From NCBI GenBank assembly GCA_017860295.1, contig JAFNAS010000011.1, forward strand, positions 223,687 to 287,686: a stretch of DNA of 64,000 nucleotides, given 5' to 3'. Position 1 is the first letter of the stretch. Each line of letters starts with the position of its first letter. Under the pieces are notes generated by a model that saw only the letters and a list, made by a program, of their open reading frames with translations, ran no database searches and was not told where the DNA came from. Source of the DNA: Bacteroidota bacterium. GTDB taxonomy: Bacteria; Bacteroidota; Bacteroidia; Bacteroidales; Paludibacteraceae. Both the position numbers and the translations under genes were made by a program. Positions 34,185-43,148 of the stretch are shown here, piece by piece.

Positions 34185-35972
34185 ATGTTAACAAAAAATC
34201 AAAAACTGATTGATTGGGTAAATGAGTGGGCTGCATGGTGCACGCCTACAGATGTAGTTTGGTGTGATGGTTCCGAAGAGGAAAACCAACGCCTGTTGGA
34301 CGGTATGGTTGCCAGTGGCATGGCAGTGAAACTGAACGAAGAAAAACGTCCGGGCAGCTACTATTTCCAATCCGACCCCAGTGATGTGGCTCGTGTTGAA
34401 AACCGTACATTTATCTGCACAAAAACTCAGGAAGAAGCTGGTCCTACCAACAACTGGGCCGATCCTACAGAGATGCGTGCTAAAATGAAAACAATGTACA
34501 AGGGCTGTATGAAAGGCCGTACCATGTATGTTATTCCCTTCTCTATGGGTCCTCTTGGCTCAAACATTGCTCATATCGGTGTTGAAATTACCGATTCTGC
34601 TTATGTTGTTGTGAACATGCGTATCATGACTCGTATGGGTGCAAAAGTATTGGATGTTTTGGGCGAAAACGGAACATTCATTCCTTGTGTCCACTCTGTA
34701 GGTGCTCCGCTGGAACCGGGTCAGAAAGATGTAAAATGGCCGTGTGCTCCTATCGATAACAAGTATATTACTCACTTCCCTGATACCTACGAAATCTGGT
34801 CGTTCGGTTCTGGTTACGGCGGAAACGCTTTGTTGGGCAAAAAATGCTTCGCTTTGCGTATTGCCTCTAAAATGGCAAAAGATCAGGGCTGGTTGGCAGA
34901 ACACATGCTTATCCTCGGTATTACCAACCCCAAAGGCGAAAAGAAATACATTGCTGCTGCATTCCCATCGGCTTGCGGTAAAACCAACCTGGCCATGTTG
35001 ATTCCTACTATTCCGGGCTGGAAGGTAGAAACTGTAGGTGACGATATCGCATGGATGAAATTCGGTGCTGATGGTCGTCTTTACGCTATCAACCCTGAAG
35101 CAGGTTTCTTCGGTGTAGCTCCTTTCACCTCTTTGGAAACAAACAAAAACGCTATGTTGTCGGCTCGTGCCAACACTATCTTTACCAACGTAGGTTTGAC
35201 ACCTGACGGTGATATTTGGTGGGAAGGCATCGGTCACGATTGTCCTGCCGGTACTATCGACTGGAAAAACCGTGTATACGATCCTGCATCGGGCGAACCT
35301 TGCGCTCACGCTAACGCTCGTTTCACCGCTCCTGCTTACCAATGTCCTGCTATCGACGCAGCTTGGGAAGATCCTGCAGGTGTGCCCATCTCAGCTATCC
35401 TGTTCGGTGGCCGTCGTCCTTCTACTGTGCCTCTCGTACACGAAGCCAACAGCTGGAACCACGGTGTATTCATGGGTTCTATCGTAGGTTCTGAAGTAAC
35501 TGCTGCTGCTATCGGTTTGAAAGCAGGTGTACGTCGCGATCCGTTCGCAATGTTGCCTTTCTGCGGTTACAACATGGGTGACTACTTCGGACACTGGATC
35601 GAAATCGGCAAAAAAGCAGGTGCTAAATTACCGAAGATCTTCTTCGTGAACTGGTTCCGCAAAGACAATGGCAAATGGTTGTGGCCGGGTTATGGCGATA
35701 ACAGCCGTGTACTGGCTTATATCTTCGATCGTTGCAACGGTCAGGGTGATGCTGTTGAATCTCCTATCGGTAAAGTTCCTGCTCCTACAGCAATCAACGT
35801 AGAAGGTTTGGGTATTGATGCAGCTCAGATGACTAAAGCTTTGGAAGTAAAAGCGGAAGAATGGAAAGATGAAATCGCATTGATCGACGAACACTACGCT
35901 AAATTCGGCAAGCACCTGCCTGCTGAGTTGGCTGAAGAGTTGAAAGGTTTGAAGAGCCGTTTCGGTTTCTAA
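34185..35972 (+). CDS. pckG: Phosphoenolpyruvate carboxykinase, GTP-dependent type
   Basis: Interconverts oxaloacetate and PEP with GTP/GDP. In fermentative Bacteroidota the enzyme often runs towards oxaloacetate to fix CO2 on the path to propionate or succinate. At 595 residues it aligns with the GTP (PckG) class: [53 protein letters not shown], the P-loop [14 protein letters not shown] and the [15 protein letters not shown] segment. ATG codons at 34158 and 34185 are both possible; the latter fits relatives. Codons are strongly biased, consistent with high expression. It ends at a terminator at 36040. Confidence 0.95.
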   Translation: MLTKNQKLIDWVNEWAAWCTPTDVVWCDGSEEENQRLLDGMVASGMAVKLNEEKRPGSYYFQSDPSDVARVENRTFICTKTQEEAGPTNNWADPTEMRAKMKTMYKGCMKGRTMYVIPFSMGPLGSNIAHIGVEITDSAYVVVNMRIMTRMGAKVLDVLGENGTFIPCVHSVGAPLEPGQKDVKWPCAPIDNKYITHFPDTYEIWSFGSGYGGNALLGKKCFALRIASKMAKDQGWLAEHMLILGITNPKGEKKYIAAAFPSACGKTNLAMLIPTIPGWKVETVGDDIAWMKFGADGRLYAINPEAGFFGVAPFTSLETNKNAMLSARANTIFTNVGLTPDGDIWWEGIGHDCPAGTIDWKNRVYDPASGEPCAHANARFTAPAYQCPAIDAAWEDPAGVPISAILFGGRRPSTVPLVHEANSWNHGVFMGSIVGSEVTAAAIGLKAGVRRDPFAMLPFCGYNMGDYFGHWIEIGKKAGAKLPKIFFVNWFRKDNGKWLWPGYGDNSRVLAYIFDRCNGQGDAVESPIGKVPAPTAINVEGLGIDAAQMTKALEVKAEEWKDEIALIDEHYAKFGKHLPAELAEELKGLKSRFGF

Positions 35973-36039
35973 TAGCTGCTTGATTTGTATCATCCTAATA
36001 AACTGTTTCCGGTTTATAGGGCAAGAATATTTTATTTTG

Positions 36040-36076
36040 GATAGTTGTTGGGTAATTCCGGCAACTATCTTTCTTT
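36040..36076 (+). terminator. Rho-independent terminator after pckG
   Basis: GATAGTTGTTGG and CCGGCAACTATC form a 12-bp stem (two G-T pairs) with loop GTAATT, followed by TTTCTTTT. No gene lies between here and the end of the leftward proB. Confidence 0.8.
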
Positions 36077-36215
36077 TAAAATGTTTGTAACGTCTTTGCA
36101 AACTAGAAATTGTATCTTTTACAACTTCAAAATTTATTTGTAGGGGAGGGCGGAATAGTTGTTGTTACAGATCCGAGCAATGGATCAATGCTGAACGTTT
36201 GCTGGGCATCTTTTA

Positions 36216-37304
36216 TCAGTCTAAACTCATATAATCGTAATGGATAAAGGGTTTGTGCCCTTTTTTTCCGATAAATTGGCGGGCGGTGTCAGAGTCGTAT
36301 TGTACTCTTCCTACCCCAATGATTCGTTCGTCTTCTTCGGCGATAATTTTCACAATATCGCCCTCTTCAAATTCGCCTTCAATACGGGAGACCCCCACCG
36401 GTAACAGACTGCTGGCTTTCGATTCGTCCAACAACGCTTCAGCTGCTCCGGCATTGACATAGACCACCCCTTTGGCAAAATCTTCGCTGTGTGCAATCCA
36501 TTTTTTTACACTCGAAATTTCTTTCTCACTTGGGACAAACAACGTACACACTGTCGTTTCGGGCTTCTGGAGCAGATTGAGCAAAATATTCTCTTTTTTG
36601 CCGTTGGCAATCATCACGGCGATGCCTTCGGCGGCTACCTTCTGGGCAATAGCACATTTAGTATGCATTCCACCCCGTCCGAGTGTCGATTTCTGATCGG
36701 AGATGAAGTCGTCCATATCCTGCTGCCCGGGAAGTATTTGACGGATAACGTGAGATGACGGATCGGATGGATTGCCGTTGTAAATGCCATCCACATTGCT
36801 GAGAATAATCAGTGCATCCACATCCATCATGGTGGCCATCAGTCCCGACAGTTCATCGTTATCGGTAAACATCAGTTCGGTGATGGAGGTGGTATCATTT
36901 TCATTTACAATGGGAATCACCTTATTTTCAAGCATGACGCTGATGCAATTTTTCTGGTTAAGATATAACGAACGACTACCGAAATTTTCTTTTGTAGTAA
37001 GAATTTGGCCACAGGCAATGCCCTGTTCGCGAAAAAGCTCGTAATAGCGATTAATCAGCTTGGCTTGCCCTACTGCCGAAAAAAGTTGTCGTGCGGAAAC
37101 CGCATCCAGCTTTTTGTGCGGTTTTACCTCGCTTCGGCCCGAAGCGACGGCTCCCGACGAAATAAGAATGATTTCGGCACCGGCCTTATGCAAAACGGTT
37201 ATCTGGTCGACAATAGCTGAAACACGTGTCACATCCAGTCTGCCATCGGGACGGGTCAGCACGTTACTTCCGATTTTTACCGCTATACGTTTGTATTTAA
37301 TCAT
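36216..37304 (-). CDS. proB: Glutamate 5-kinase ProB with PUA domain
   Basis: First step of proline synthesis: ATP-dependent phosphorylation of glutamate. The 362-residue protein shows the amino-acid kinase fold (VKIGSNVLTRPDGRLDVTR, IILISSGAVASGR, VIPIVNENDTTSI, SNVDGIYNGNP, GRGGMHTKCAIA) and a C-terminal PUA domain (about 275-355, GVVYVNAGAAEALLD onwards) as in E. coli. It stands alone here; proA is not adjacent. Confidence 0.97.
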   Translation of the reverse strand: MIKYKRIAVKIGSNVLTRPDGRLDVTRVSAIVDQITVLHKAGAEIILISSGAVASGRSEVKPHKKLDAVSARQLFSAVGQAKLINRYYELFREQGIACGQILTTKENFGSRSLYLNQKNCISVMLENKVIPIVNENDTTSITELMFTDNDELSGLMATMMDVDALIILSNVDGIYNGNPSDPSSHVIRQILPGQQDMDDFISDQKSTLGRGGMHTKCAIAQKVAAEGIAVMIANGKKENILLNLLQKPETTVCTLFVPSEKEISSVKKWIAHSEDFAKGVVYVNAGAAEALLDESKASSLLPVGVSRIEGEFEEGDIVKIIAEEDERIIGVGRVQYDSDTARQFIGKKGHKPFIHYDYMSLD

Positions 37305-37400
37305 GTTGTTTACTTTTCTAAAGACAAGATCTCTCTATTTATTTTGCAAAGTAACAAAATATTGCGTCAATTCCGAAATAAAGAAAGGCTTTTATCCTCG

Positions 37401-37430
37401 TTGCTTTTCAACATATTGTATCTATCTTTG
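37401..37430 (+). promoter_or_regulatory. -33/-7 promoter for lrgA-lrgB
   Basis: TTGC at 37401 and the -7 box TATCTTTG at 37423-37430, with the spacing usual for the phylum, about 90 nt before the lrgA ATG. Confidence 0.7.
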
Positions 37431-37518
37431 TACCTGTAAAGCAGGTGTACTGTTTTGCATTATCCTCCTTAATTTCTACCCATAAATTCCGCATATTTAT
37501 CTCTTAAATTTCAGACTT

Positions 37519-37860
37519 ATGGCAGGGATTTTCATCCTTTTGTTTTACTATTTTTTGGGAACTCTTCTTTCGTATTTGACTGGCAACTTTATACCGGGAA
37601 GCATTTTTGGCATGTTGCTGTTGTTCCTTTCGCTCGTTTTTCATATCATAAAATCCGAACAGGTTCGTAGTGCCGCTACATTTTTTCTCAACCATATGAT
37701 GCTGTTTTTTATTCCACTCGGCGTCGGACTGATAGCGTCATACACTCTTATAAGCAAATATTTAACTGCAATCAGTATTGCTTCAGCCGGGAGTACGGTA
37801 CTAGTGGTAGCTGTAGTGGGGGTGATTGCGCAAAAAATGGAGAGTAAGCACCATGATTAA
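37519..37860 (+). CDS. lrgA: LrgA/CidA-family holin-like membrane protein
   Basis: A 113-residue protein with four hydrophobic segments, matching the LrgA/CidA family: FILLFYYFLGTLLSYLTG, IPGSIFGMLLLFLSL and the MMLFFIPLGVGLIASYTLI segment. The family is discussed as holin/antiholin-like or as pyruvate/small-acid transporters paired with LrgB. It overlaps lrgB by 8 nt, so translation is coupled. Confidence 0.9.
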   Translation: MAGIFILLFYYFLGTLLSYLTGNFIPGSIFGMLLLFLSLVFHIIKSEQVRSAATFFLNHMMLFFIPLGVGLIASYTLISKYLTAISIASAGSTVLVVAVVGVIAQKMESKHHD

Positions 37861-38551
37861 TCTGATCCATTCTCAGCTTTTTTTGCTTACATTCACCATT
37901 GGTACATATGTGGTTGCCGTGTGGCTATACAGGCGGACAAAACTAATGTTGCTTCATCCGCTATTGACCTCTTTGTTGGTTATTATTGTTGGTATTAAAT
38001 CGGCTGGCATTCCCTATCCCGAATATGCCGGAGCAACAAAAATCATTGACTTTTTGCTGGGAGTATCGGTTGTTGCACTGGGATACCTGCTTTACGAACA
38101 GATGATTCACATGAAAGGGAATATTACAGCCATGCTTACTTCCGTTCTTGTTGGTAGTGTGGTTGGAATTGTGAGTGTAATACTCATTGCCAGGGCATTG
38201 GGTGCCGACCCAAGGGTAGTCTCTTCTCTTGAACCGAAATCGATTACCACCGCTATTGCAGTTACCGTATGTCAACATTCAGGGGGAATTCCGGCACTGA
38301 CAGCCATTGTAGTCATTGTGGTAGGAATCTTTGGTGCTGTGGTCGGACCTGTAATTCTGAGAATATTACGCATCGAAAGCAAATTGGCCAAAGGACTGGC
38401 TCTCGGCGCGGCTGCTCATGCCGTAGGAACTGCCCGTGCCATGGAACTGGGTGCCGTAGAAGGAGCTATCAGCGGACTGGCGATTGGGCTGATGGGAGTG
38501 ATGACAGCTATTATGGTACCGGTTATCGAAGTGATCATGAAATATTTGTAA
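37853..38551 (+). CDS. lrgB: LrgB/YohK-family membrane protein
   Basis: The 232-residue partner of lrgA. The ATG at 37853 lies inside the last codons of lrgA; the longer frame from 37826 is not needed. It has about seven hydrophobic segments and the conserved patches IKSAGIPYPEYAGATKIIDFLLG, LEPKSITTAIAVTVCQHSGG and GLALGAAAHAVGTARAMELG, which define the family. A role in pyruvate or glycolate handling (as shown for PftAB/PlgG-type relatives) is known of the family and not shown here. Confidence 0.93.
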   Translation: MINLIHSQLFLLTFTIGTYVVAVWLYRRTKLMLLHPLLTSLLVIIVGIKSAGIPYPEYAGATKIIDFLLGVSVVALGYLLYEQMIHMKGNITAMLTSVLVGSVVGIVSVILIARALGADPRVVSSLEPKSITTAIAVTVCQHSGGIPALTAIVVIVVGIFGAVVGPVILRILRIESKLAKGLALGAAAHAVGTARAMELGAVEGAISGLAIGLMGVMTAIMVPVIEVIMKYL

Positions 38552-38957
38552 TAATTGTGTAACTTTGTACTTCTACTACCAGGAACAAAATGAAAGCACA
38601 AAGAATTTGAAGATATTATACTCTAATATGTTCCATGAGGACTGAAAAGGAGTTGGCAAAAATTGTTTTTGGTGCAGATATAAAGATTTAGATGCGGTCT
38701 GTCGGAGAGTGCCTAAGAAGCATGCTTATATTATGAATTAACAAACCTCAACTTGTGCGTTGGAAGACAGAAAGCATTTCCTCTGATATATCAGGGTGTT
38801 CAATATAGATGCCGGATTAAGCAAATGTAAATTAAGGTTGCTTATGAACTTTAACTCTGTCCTTTTCAAAGATGGCGTGAAAAGGGTTATTAATGGGAGC
38901 TTGTAAATTTGTATCCTTCGTGATTTCTTAGTGCCCTTTGTGTTAAATCCAATGCTA
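38552..38957 (+). promoter_or_regulatory. Gap between lrgB and the glycosyltransferase gene, with a probable promoter and repeat
   Basis: No gene seen. Near the right end the box TAAATTTG (38904-38911) is a plausible -7 element. It is followed by a CTTCGTG/CTTAGTG/CTTTGTG direct repeat (38916-38943) of a kind common in Bacteroidota intergenic DNA, directly before the start codon. The leftward 78-residue frame crossing this region overlaps the glycosyltransferase start and is not credible. Confidence 0.45.
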
Positions 38958-40130
38958 ATGAATAAAATTACCATACTTGGTACTGCTTATCCCTATCGTG
39001 GAGGTTTGGCTTCATTCAACGAAATGCTGGCTCGCACCTTTTTGAAAAAAGGTAAACAAGTGAACGTAAAAACCTTTACCGTACAATATCCCAATTTTCT
39101 TTTTCCCGGAAAGACGCAATATTCAGCAGCAGCAGCACCCGTAGGTATCGACATCGAGCGTTGCGTCAATTCGATCAATCCTTTCAACTGGATACGTACC
39201 GGTCTGTGCATTCGTCGCGAACGCCCTGACATGGTGCTGGTAAAATACTGGACGCCCTTTCTAGCGCCTTGTCTGGGTACTATTTGTTATCTGGCAAAAG
39301 GCAACAAACATACCCGTGTCCTATCGCAACTCGACAATGTGGTACCTCACGAAGCTCATTTCTTCGACAGTTGGCTTACCCACTACTTTATCGGTGCTGT
39401 AGACGGTTTTATCTATATGTCGCAACAAGTAAAACAGGATCTTAACAAATTCACTATTTTCAAACCGGCGCTTTTCTCGCCGCATCCGGTGTTTGCTAAC
39501 TTCGGTGAGCGGGTTGACCGCAAGGAGGCTATTACCCATCTGAATCTTTCGGAAGATACTCAGTATCTGCTCTTCTTCGGCATTATCCGCGACTACAAAG
39601 GACTCGATTTGTTGATCGATGCATGGAAACTATTGAAAGAAAAAGGGGTCACTACCGATAAAAAGGTGATTGTGGCCGGCGAATATTACAACAACAAAGA
39701 AAAATATACGGCTCAGATAGAGCAACTGGGCTTGCAGGATGACATTCTGGTGCGCGACTACTTTATCCGCGACGACGAAGTGAAATACTATTTTTCGGCT
39801 GCTGATGTGGTGGTGCAACCCTACAAGGATGCCACACAGAGCGGTGTCACACAGATTGCCTACCAGTTCTCTGTCCCCATGATTGTGACCAACGTGGGAG
39901 GACTGGCCGAGATTGTTCCCGATGGGCGGTCGGGTTTTGTCTCCGAACCGACGCCCGAAAGTATTGCCGGGACTATCGAAAAGTTCTATGCCTGCGGAGG
40001 TGCTCCCCATTTTGCAGAAACTATTGCCGAAGAACGTAAGCGCTTTACCTGGGAAGCCATGACCGCACAGTTCGAAGTGTTGTACAAAAAGGTCTCCCCG
40101 ACCCTTCCCAAAGAGGGGAGTAAAATCTGA
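38958..40130 (+). CDS. GT4-family glycosyltransferase
   Basis: A 390-residue retaining glycosyltransferase with two Rossmann domains (GT-B). The N-terminal acceptor domain opens ITILGTAYPYRGGLASFNEMLA; the donor domain begins near 205 (LLFFGIIRDYKGLDLLIDAW). The nucleotide-sugar site carries VVQPYKDATQSGVTQIAYQF with the later conserved VTNVGGLAEIVPDG. Three starts are possible (GTG 38931, ATG 38952, ATG 38958). The C-terminal residues VSPTLPKEGSKI are encoded by a copy of a dispersed GC-rich repeat, so the true ancestral end was probably different. Sugar and acceptor unknown. Confidence 0.9.
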   Translation: MNKITILGTAYPYRGGLASFNEMLARTFLKKGKQVNVKTFTVQYPNFLFPGKTQYSAAAAPVGIDIERCVNSINPFNWIRTGLCIRRERPDMVLVKYWTPFLAPCLGTICYLAKGNKHTRVLSQLDNVVPHEAHFFDSWLTHYFIGAVDGFIYMSQQVKQDLNKFTIFKPALFSPHPVFANFGERVDRKEAITHLNLSEDTQYLLFFGIIRDYKGLDLLIDAWKLLKEKGVTTDKKVIVAGEYYNNKEKYTAQIEQLGLQDDILVRDYFIRDDEVKYYFSAADVVVQPYKDATQSGVTQIAYQFSVPMIVTNVGGLAEIVPDGRSGFVSEPTPESIAGTIEKFYACGGAPHFAETIAEERKRFTWEAMTAQFEVLYKKVSPTLPKEGSKI

Positions 40131-40240
40131 TATTGGTTAAGATCGCATGGCATTTTTTAGCACACATATAATATGAGTTTACGTTTCAAAATTTCAAAGG
40201 TAACTGTATCTTCTCTCCTTTGGAGGGATTTGGGGAGGCT
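40094..40240. repeat. Pair of inverted GC-rich repeats bracketing 147 bp
   Basis: The left copy (40094-40120, CTCCCCGACCCTTCCCAAAG then AGGGGAG) is an imperfect reverse complement of the right copy (40212-40240, CTCTCCTTTGGAGGGA then TTTGGGGAGGCT). The left copy codes for the last residues of the glycosyltransferase. The right copy ends 3 nt before the next ATG and supplies a GGGGAGG Shine-Dalgarno-like sequence. The bracketed AT-rich centre has no gene. It looks like a small MITE-like or REP-like element; related copies lie at 45378 and 48425. Confidence 0.6.
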
Positions 40241-40243
40241 GAT

Positions 40244-40855
40244 ATGTTACTGAAAATATACCCCGAAAATCCAAACCCCAAAGCTGTAGAACAGGCAGTG
40301 GAAGTGTTGCGTAACGGAGGTGTCATCATCTATCCCACCGATACCGTGTATGCTTTCGGATGCGACATTTTTCAGGCACGCGCGGTAGAAAAAATCTGCA
40401 AGTTCCGTAACCTCGATCCGAGTAAAGCACATCTCTCCATCGTCTGCTCCGATCTGAGCCACCTCAGCGAATTTGCCAAGGTCGAAAACAACACTTTCAA
40501 GTTGATGAAACGGCTGCTACCCGGTCCGTTCACGTTTATTCTGAAACGGAGCAACAAGCTGCCCAAATTGTTTAAGGAGCGGTCGGAAGTGGGTATTCGT
40601 ATTCCCAACAACAATATCGTCATCGAACTGGTAAAAGAGCTTGGCAACCCGCTCCTTTCGGCATCGTTGCGTGATGACGACGATGATGTATTGGAATACC
40701 TTACTGATCCCGAACTGATGAGCGAAAAATATTGTAATGAGGTGGATCTGGTAATCGATGGAGGCTTCGGCCACATAAAACCTTCTACCGTTATCGACTG
40801 CACAGGTGACGAACCTGAAATTGTTCGTCAGGGAAAAGGAAAAGTCGAATTCTAA
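40244..40855 (+). CDS. L-threonylcarbamoyladenylate synthase (Sua5/YrdC/TsaC family)
   Basis: Makes threonylcarbamoyl-AMP for the universal t6A37 modification of ANN-decoding tRNAs. The ATG at 40244 (MLLKIYPENPNPKAVEQAV) follows a GGGGAGG sequence and gives 203 residues; the TTG at 40220 lies inside the repeat and is rejected. The YrdC core is clear: GGVIIYPTDTVYAFGCDI, the KxRxxxxxK-type KICKFRNLDPSKAHLS, LPGPFTFILKRSNKLP and SALRDDDDDV-like SASLRDDDDD. It has no C-terminal Sua5 domain. Confidence 0.95.
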   Translation: MLLKIYPENPNPKAVEQAVEVLRNGGVIIYPTDTVYAFGCDIFQARAVEKICKFRNLDPSKAHLSIVCSDLSHLSEFAKVENNTFKLMKRLLPGPFTFILKRSNKLPKLFKERSEVGIRIPNNNIVIELVKELGNPLLSASLRDDDDDVLEYLTDPELMSEKYCNEVDLVIDGGFGHIKPSTVIDCTGDEPEIVRQGKGKVEF

Positions 40856-40880
40856 TTTACGATTTTAATTTGTACCTCGA

Positions 40881-40919
40881 TTCATTTTCAAATTCTCAAA
40901 TCTTCAAATTCTCAAATTG
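40881..40919. repeat. TCAAATT array before aroE
   Basis: Five near-identical 8-9 bp units of the TTCAAATT/CTCAAATT kind, ending in CAAATTG 2 nt before the aroE ATG. It is the longest of the four arrays in the window. Confidence 0.7.
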
Positions 40920-40921
40920 AC

Positions 40922-41662
40922 ATGCAGCTTTTCGGATTAATAGGCCACCCGCTGGGTCACTCGTTTTCAAAGAAATATTTTACCGAAAAATTCGAACGCG
41001 AAGGCATCGATGCCGCCTACGAATTGTTCGACATCGACAATATTGCCCTGTTGCCCGAGCTGTTGAAAGACGAACGCCTCGTGGGTCTCAACGTTACCAT
41101 TCCCTACAAGGAACAGGTGATTCCCTACCTCGATGCCCTCGACGAACGGGCTGCCGAAGTTGGCGCCGTCAACGTGATACGCATTGTACGCGACGGAGAG
41201 CACACGCTGCTCATCGGCAGCAACTCCGACGTGGTGGGTTTTCGCGAATCAATCCGCCCCATGCTCAAACCGCATCACAAAAAGGCATTGGTACTGGGAA
41301 CCGGAGGTGCTTCCAAAGCTGTTATCTACGGATTGAAAGAGCTAAACATCACACCGACGCTGGTCTCACGTTCTCCCCTCAAGGATGGCTTGACTTACGA
41401 CCAACTAAACGAAGAAACTCTGAAAGAGTATACCGTGATTATCAATGCTTCACCGGTGGGAACTTTCCCGCACGATGACGAAGCTCCGGCTATTCCGTAC
41501 GAATTCCTTACACCCGAACACCTATTGTACGATCTGGTGTACAACCCTCTCCTCACCCGCTTTCTGGCTCAGGGCAAGGAAAAAGGAGCCGCCATCAAAA
41601 ACGGACTGGAAATGCTGGAAGGACAGGCTGTGGAGGCTTGGAAGATCTGGAATAGAAAATAA
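40922..41662 (+). CDS. aroE: Shikimate dehydrogenase
   Basis: NADPH-dependent reduction of 3-dehydroshikimate to shikimate in aromatic amino-acid synthesis. The 246 residues are a little short for AroE but usual in Bacteroidales. It shows the shikimate-binding GLIGHPLGHSFSKKYF, the catalytic Lys in NVTIPYKEQVIPYLD, the NADP loop VLGTGGASKAVIYGL and the closing NGLEMLEGQAVEAWKIW. The start is fixed by the ATG 2 nt after the repeat array. It is preceded by the Sua5-type gene 66 nt upstream. Confidence 0.96.
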   Translation: MQLFGLIGHPLGHSFSKKYFTEKFEREGIDAAYELFDIDNIALLPELLKDERLVGLNVTIPYKEQVIPYLDALDERAAEVGAVNVIRIVRDGEHTLLIGSNSDVVGFRESIRPMLKPHHKKALVLGTGGASKAVIYGLKELNITPTLVSRSPLKDGLTYDQLNEETLKEYTVIINASPVGTFPHDDEAPAIPYEFLTPEHLLYDLVYNPLLTRFLAQGKEKGAAIKNGLEMLEGQAVEAWKIWNRK

Positions 41663-41793
41663 AGTACAGCTGCCTACTTACCAATTTAGTAGAAAAAATT
41701 AGGACTGATTGTAATGTTTTGTGATCTTAGAGGAATTTTTGAAGATTTAATGCTACAGGATAATCCGGATTTCAAATATACAAATGATTATGA

Positions 41794-41834
41794 ATAAAAA
41801 ACTCCCACAGATACGGTTTTAATCTGCGGGAGTT
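41794..41834 (-). terminator. Rho-independent terminator of the sod-ferritin transcript
   Basis: On the minus strand AACTCCCGCAGAT and ATCTGTGGGAGTT form a 13-bp stem with one G-T pair and then a T run. It stands 40 nt after the ferritin stop. Confidence 0.85.
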
Positions 41835-41873
41835 AACCTATGAGTAAAGATACATAAACCAACCCTGATCGCT

Positions 41874-42395
41874 TCACGCGTTAATACCAGTTTGTGTATT
41901 ATCTATAAATACCCGTGTAGCCAGTTCTTTATCGAGGGCATAAATGCCATAGCCATTATCTTTTACCAATTTCAGCGTATCGACAATTGCTTTTACATTC
42001 GCTTCTTCTTCTACTTGCTCGTCGATAAACCAACGCAGCATACTCTGAGTGGCATGGTCTTTTTCTGCTACAGCGGTATCTGCCAGATGGTTGATGCGAG
42101 TGGTTACCTTTTGCTCGTGCTCCATCGTCTCCTTAAACACGCTCAGGATAGAATCCCAAACGGTGGACACTTCCTGAATCGGTTGAACTTGCACCTTACC
42201 TCCTCTTTCAATCACGTAATTGAAAAATTTAACTGCATGTGTAGTCTCTTCCTGATACTGAATGTACATCCAGTGAGCAAAGCCCGGCAATCCCAAATCG
42301 GCAAAATGAGCCGACATGGAGAGATAGAGCTGAGCCGACCAGAATTCATAATTGATCTGGTCGTTGATCTCCTTTTCTAACAGTTTGCTTAGCAT
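41874..42395 (-). CDS. Ferritin (FtnA-like, non-heme)
   Basis: Iron-storage 24-mer subunit that oxidises Fe(II) and stores the ferric mineral. In the 173 residues the ferroxidase ligands fall at the same numbers as in E. coli FtnA: E17 (in NYEFWSAQLYL), E50 and H53 (in QEETTHAVKF), with further acidic residues in EQKVTTRINHL and FIDEQVEEEANV. It lies 27 nt downstream of the superoxide dismutase gene and the pair ends at a terminator, a sensible unit for limiting iron and superoxide damage. Confidence 0.96.
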   Translation of the reverse strand: MLSKLLEKEINDQINYEFWSAQLYLSMSAHFADLGLPGFAHWMYIQYQEETTHAVKFFNYVIERGGKVQVQPIQEVSTVWDSILSVFKETMEHEQKVTTRINHLADTAVAEKDHATQSMLRWFIDEQVEEEANVKAIVDTLKLVKDNGYGIYALDKELATRVFIDNTQTGINA

Positions 42396-42422
42396 AATTC
42401 GTTGGTTATTATCGGGTGGTTG

Positions 42423-43001
42423 TTAATACCGTTTTTCTACGACCGACCAGTCTACCAGTTCCCAGAAGGTAGCCACAAAGTCAGCACGGCGGTTCTGGTA
42501 ATCGACATAGTAGGAGTGTTCCCACACGTCGCATGTCAGCACCGGCGTCAATCCCTTTTTCAAGGGGTTGCCGGCATTGCTTTCCTGAACGATTTCGAGT
42601 GAACCATCTTCTTTCTTCACTAGCCATGCCCAACCTGAACCGAACAGCGTTACGGCAGCCTTGGTAAATTGTTCCTTGAAAGCGTCGAACGAGCCGAAAC
42701 TCTTGTCGATAGCTGCCGCGAGAGCATCCGAAGGTTTCGAAGCAGCCGGTTTCGGCGAAAATTGCCAGAAGAAAAAGGTGTGATTCCATACCTGAGCTCC
42801 GTTGTTGAAAATAGGACCTTCGGCTTTCTTTACAATATCTTCGAGTGAAGCATCTTCAAACGGTGTGCCCGGAATCAATCCGTTCAGGTTATTGATATAG
42901 GTTAACACATGTTTACCCCAGTGGAGGTTAATGGTTGTTTCACTCATTTTCGGCGCTAATGCGTCTGTGGCATAGGGTAATGCCTGTAATTCATATTTCA
43001 T
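42423..43001 (-). CDS. sodB: Superoxide dismutase, Fe/Mn family (Fe-type residues)
   Basis: Converts superoxide to peroxide and oxygen in the cytosol. The 192-residue protein has the metal ligands H27, H74, D158 and H162 (NLHWGKHVL, NHTFFFWQ, CDVWEHSYYVDY). The active-site Gln is at 70 in the NNGAQ helix, which is the Fe-SOD position, and not in the later strand used by Mn-SOD. Some Bacteroidales enzymes of this type work with either metal, so the metal in vivo is not certain. The gene heads a two-gene leftward unit with ferritin. Confidence 0.96.
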   Translation of the reverse strand: MKYELQALPYATDALAPKMSETTINLHWGKHVLTYINNLNGLIPGTPFEDASLEDIVKKAEGPIFNNGAQVWNHTFFFWQFSPKPAASKPSDALAAAIDKSFGSFDAFKEQFTKAAVTLFGSGWAWLVKKEDGSLEIVQESNAGNPLKKGLTPVLTCDVWEHSYYVDYQNRRADFVATFWELVDWSVVEKRY

Positions 43002-43148
43002 AGTCTTTGAAAATTAAATAATTAGTAATACACGGAATTTTCAATCTCTTGTTTTTTATCAAAATAAGTTGGTCAAAAATTCTTTTTTTATTTGCGTTTG
43101 TGTTCTGCTGCTTGTTTTCCAAGCCTGTTTTTAGCTAACAGAACCAAC

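Noticed and set aside
34560..35342. 260-residue leftward frame inside pckG
   Set aside because: Antisense shadow of a highly biased gene; no domain or signal recognised.
38738..38974. 78-residue leftward frame in the lrgB-glycosyltransferase gap
   Set aside because: Overlaps the glycosyltransferase start, lacks a recognisable domain and is rich in Leu and Ser as expected by chance.
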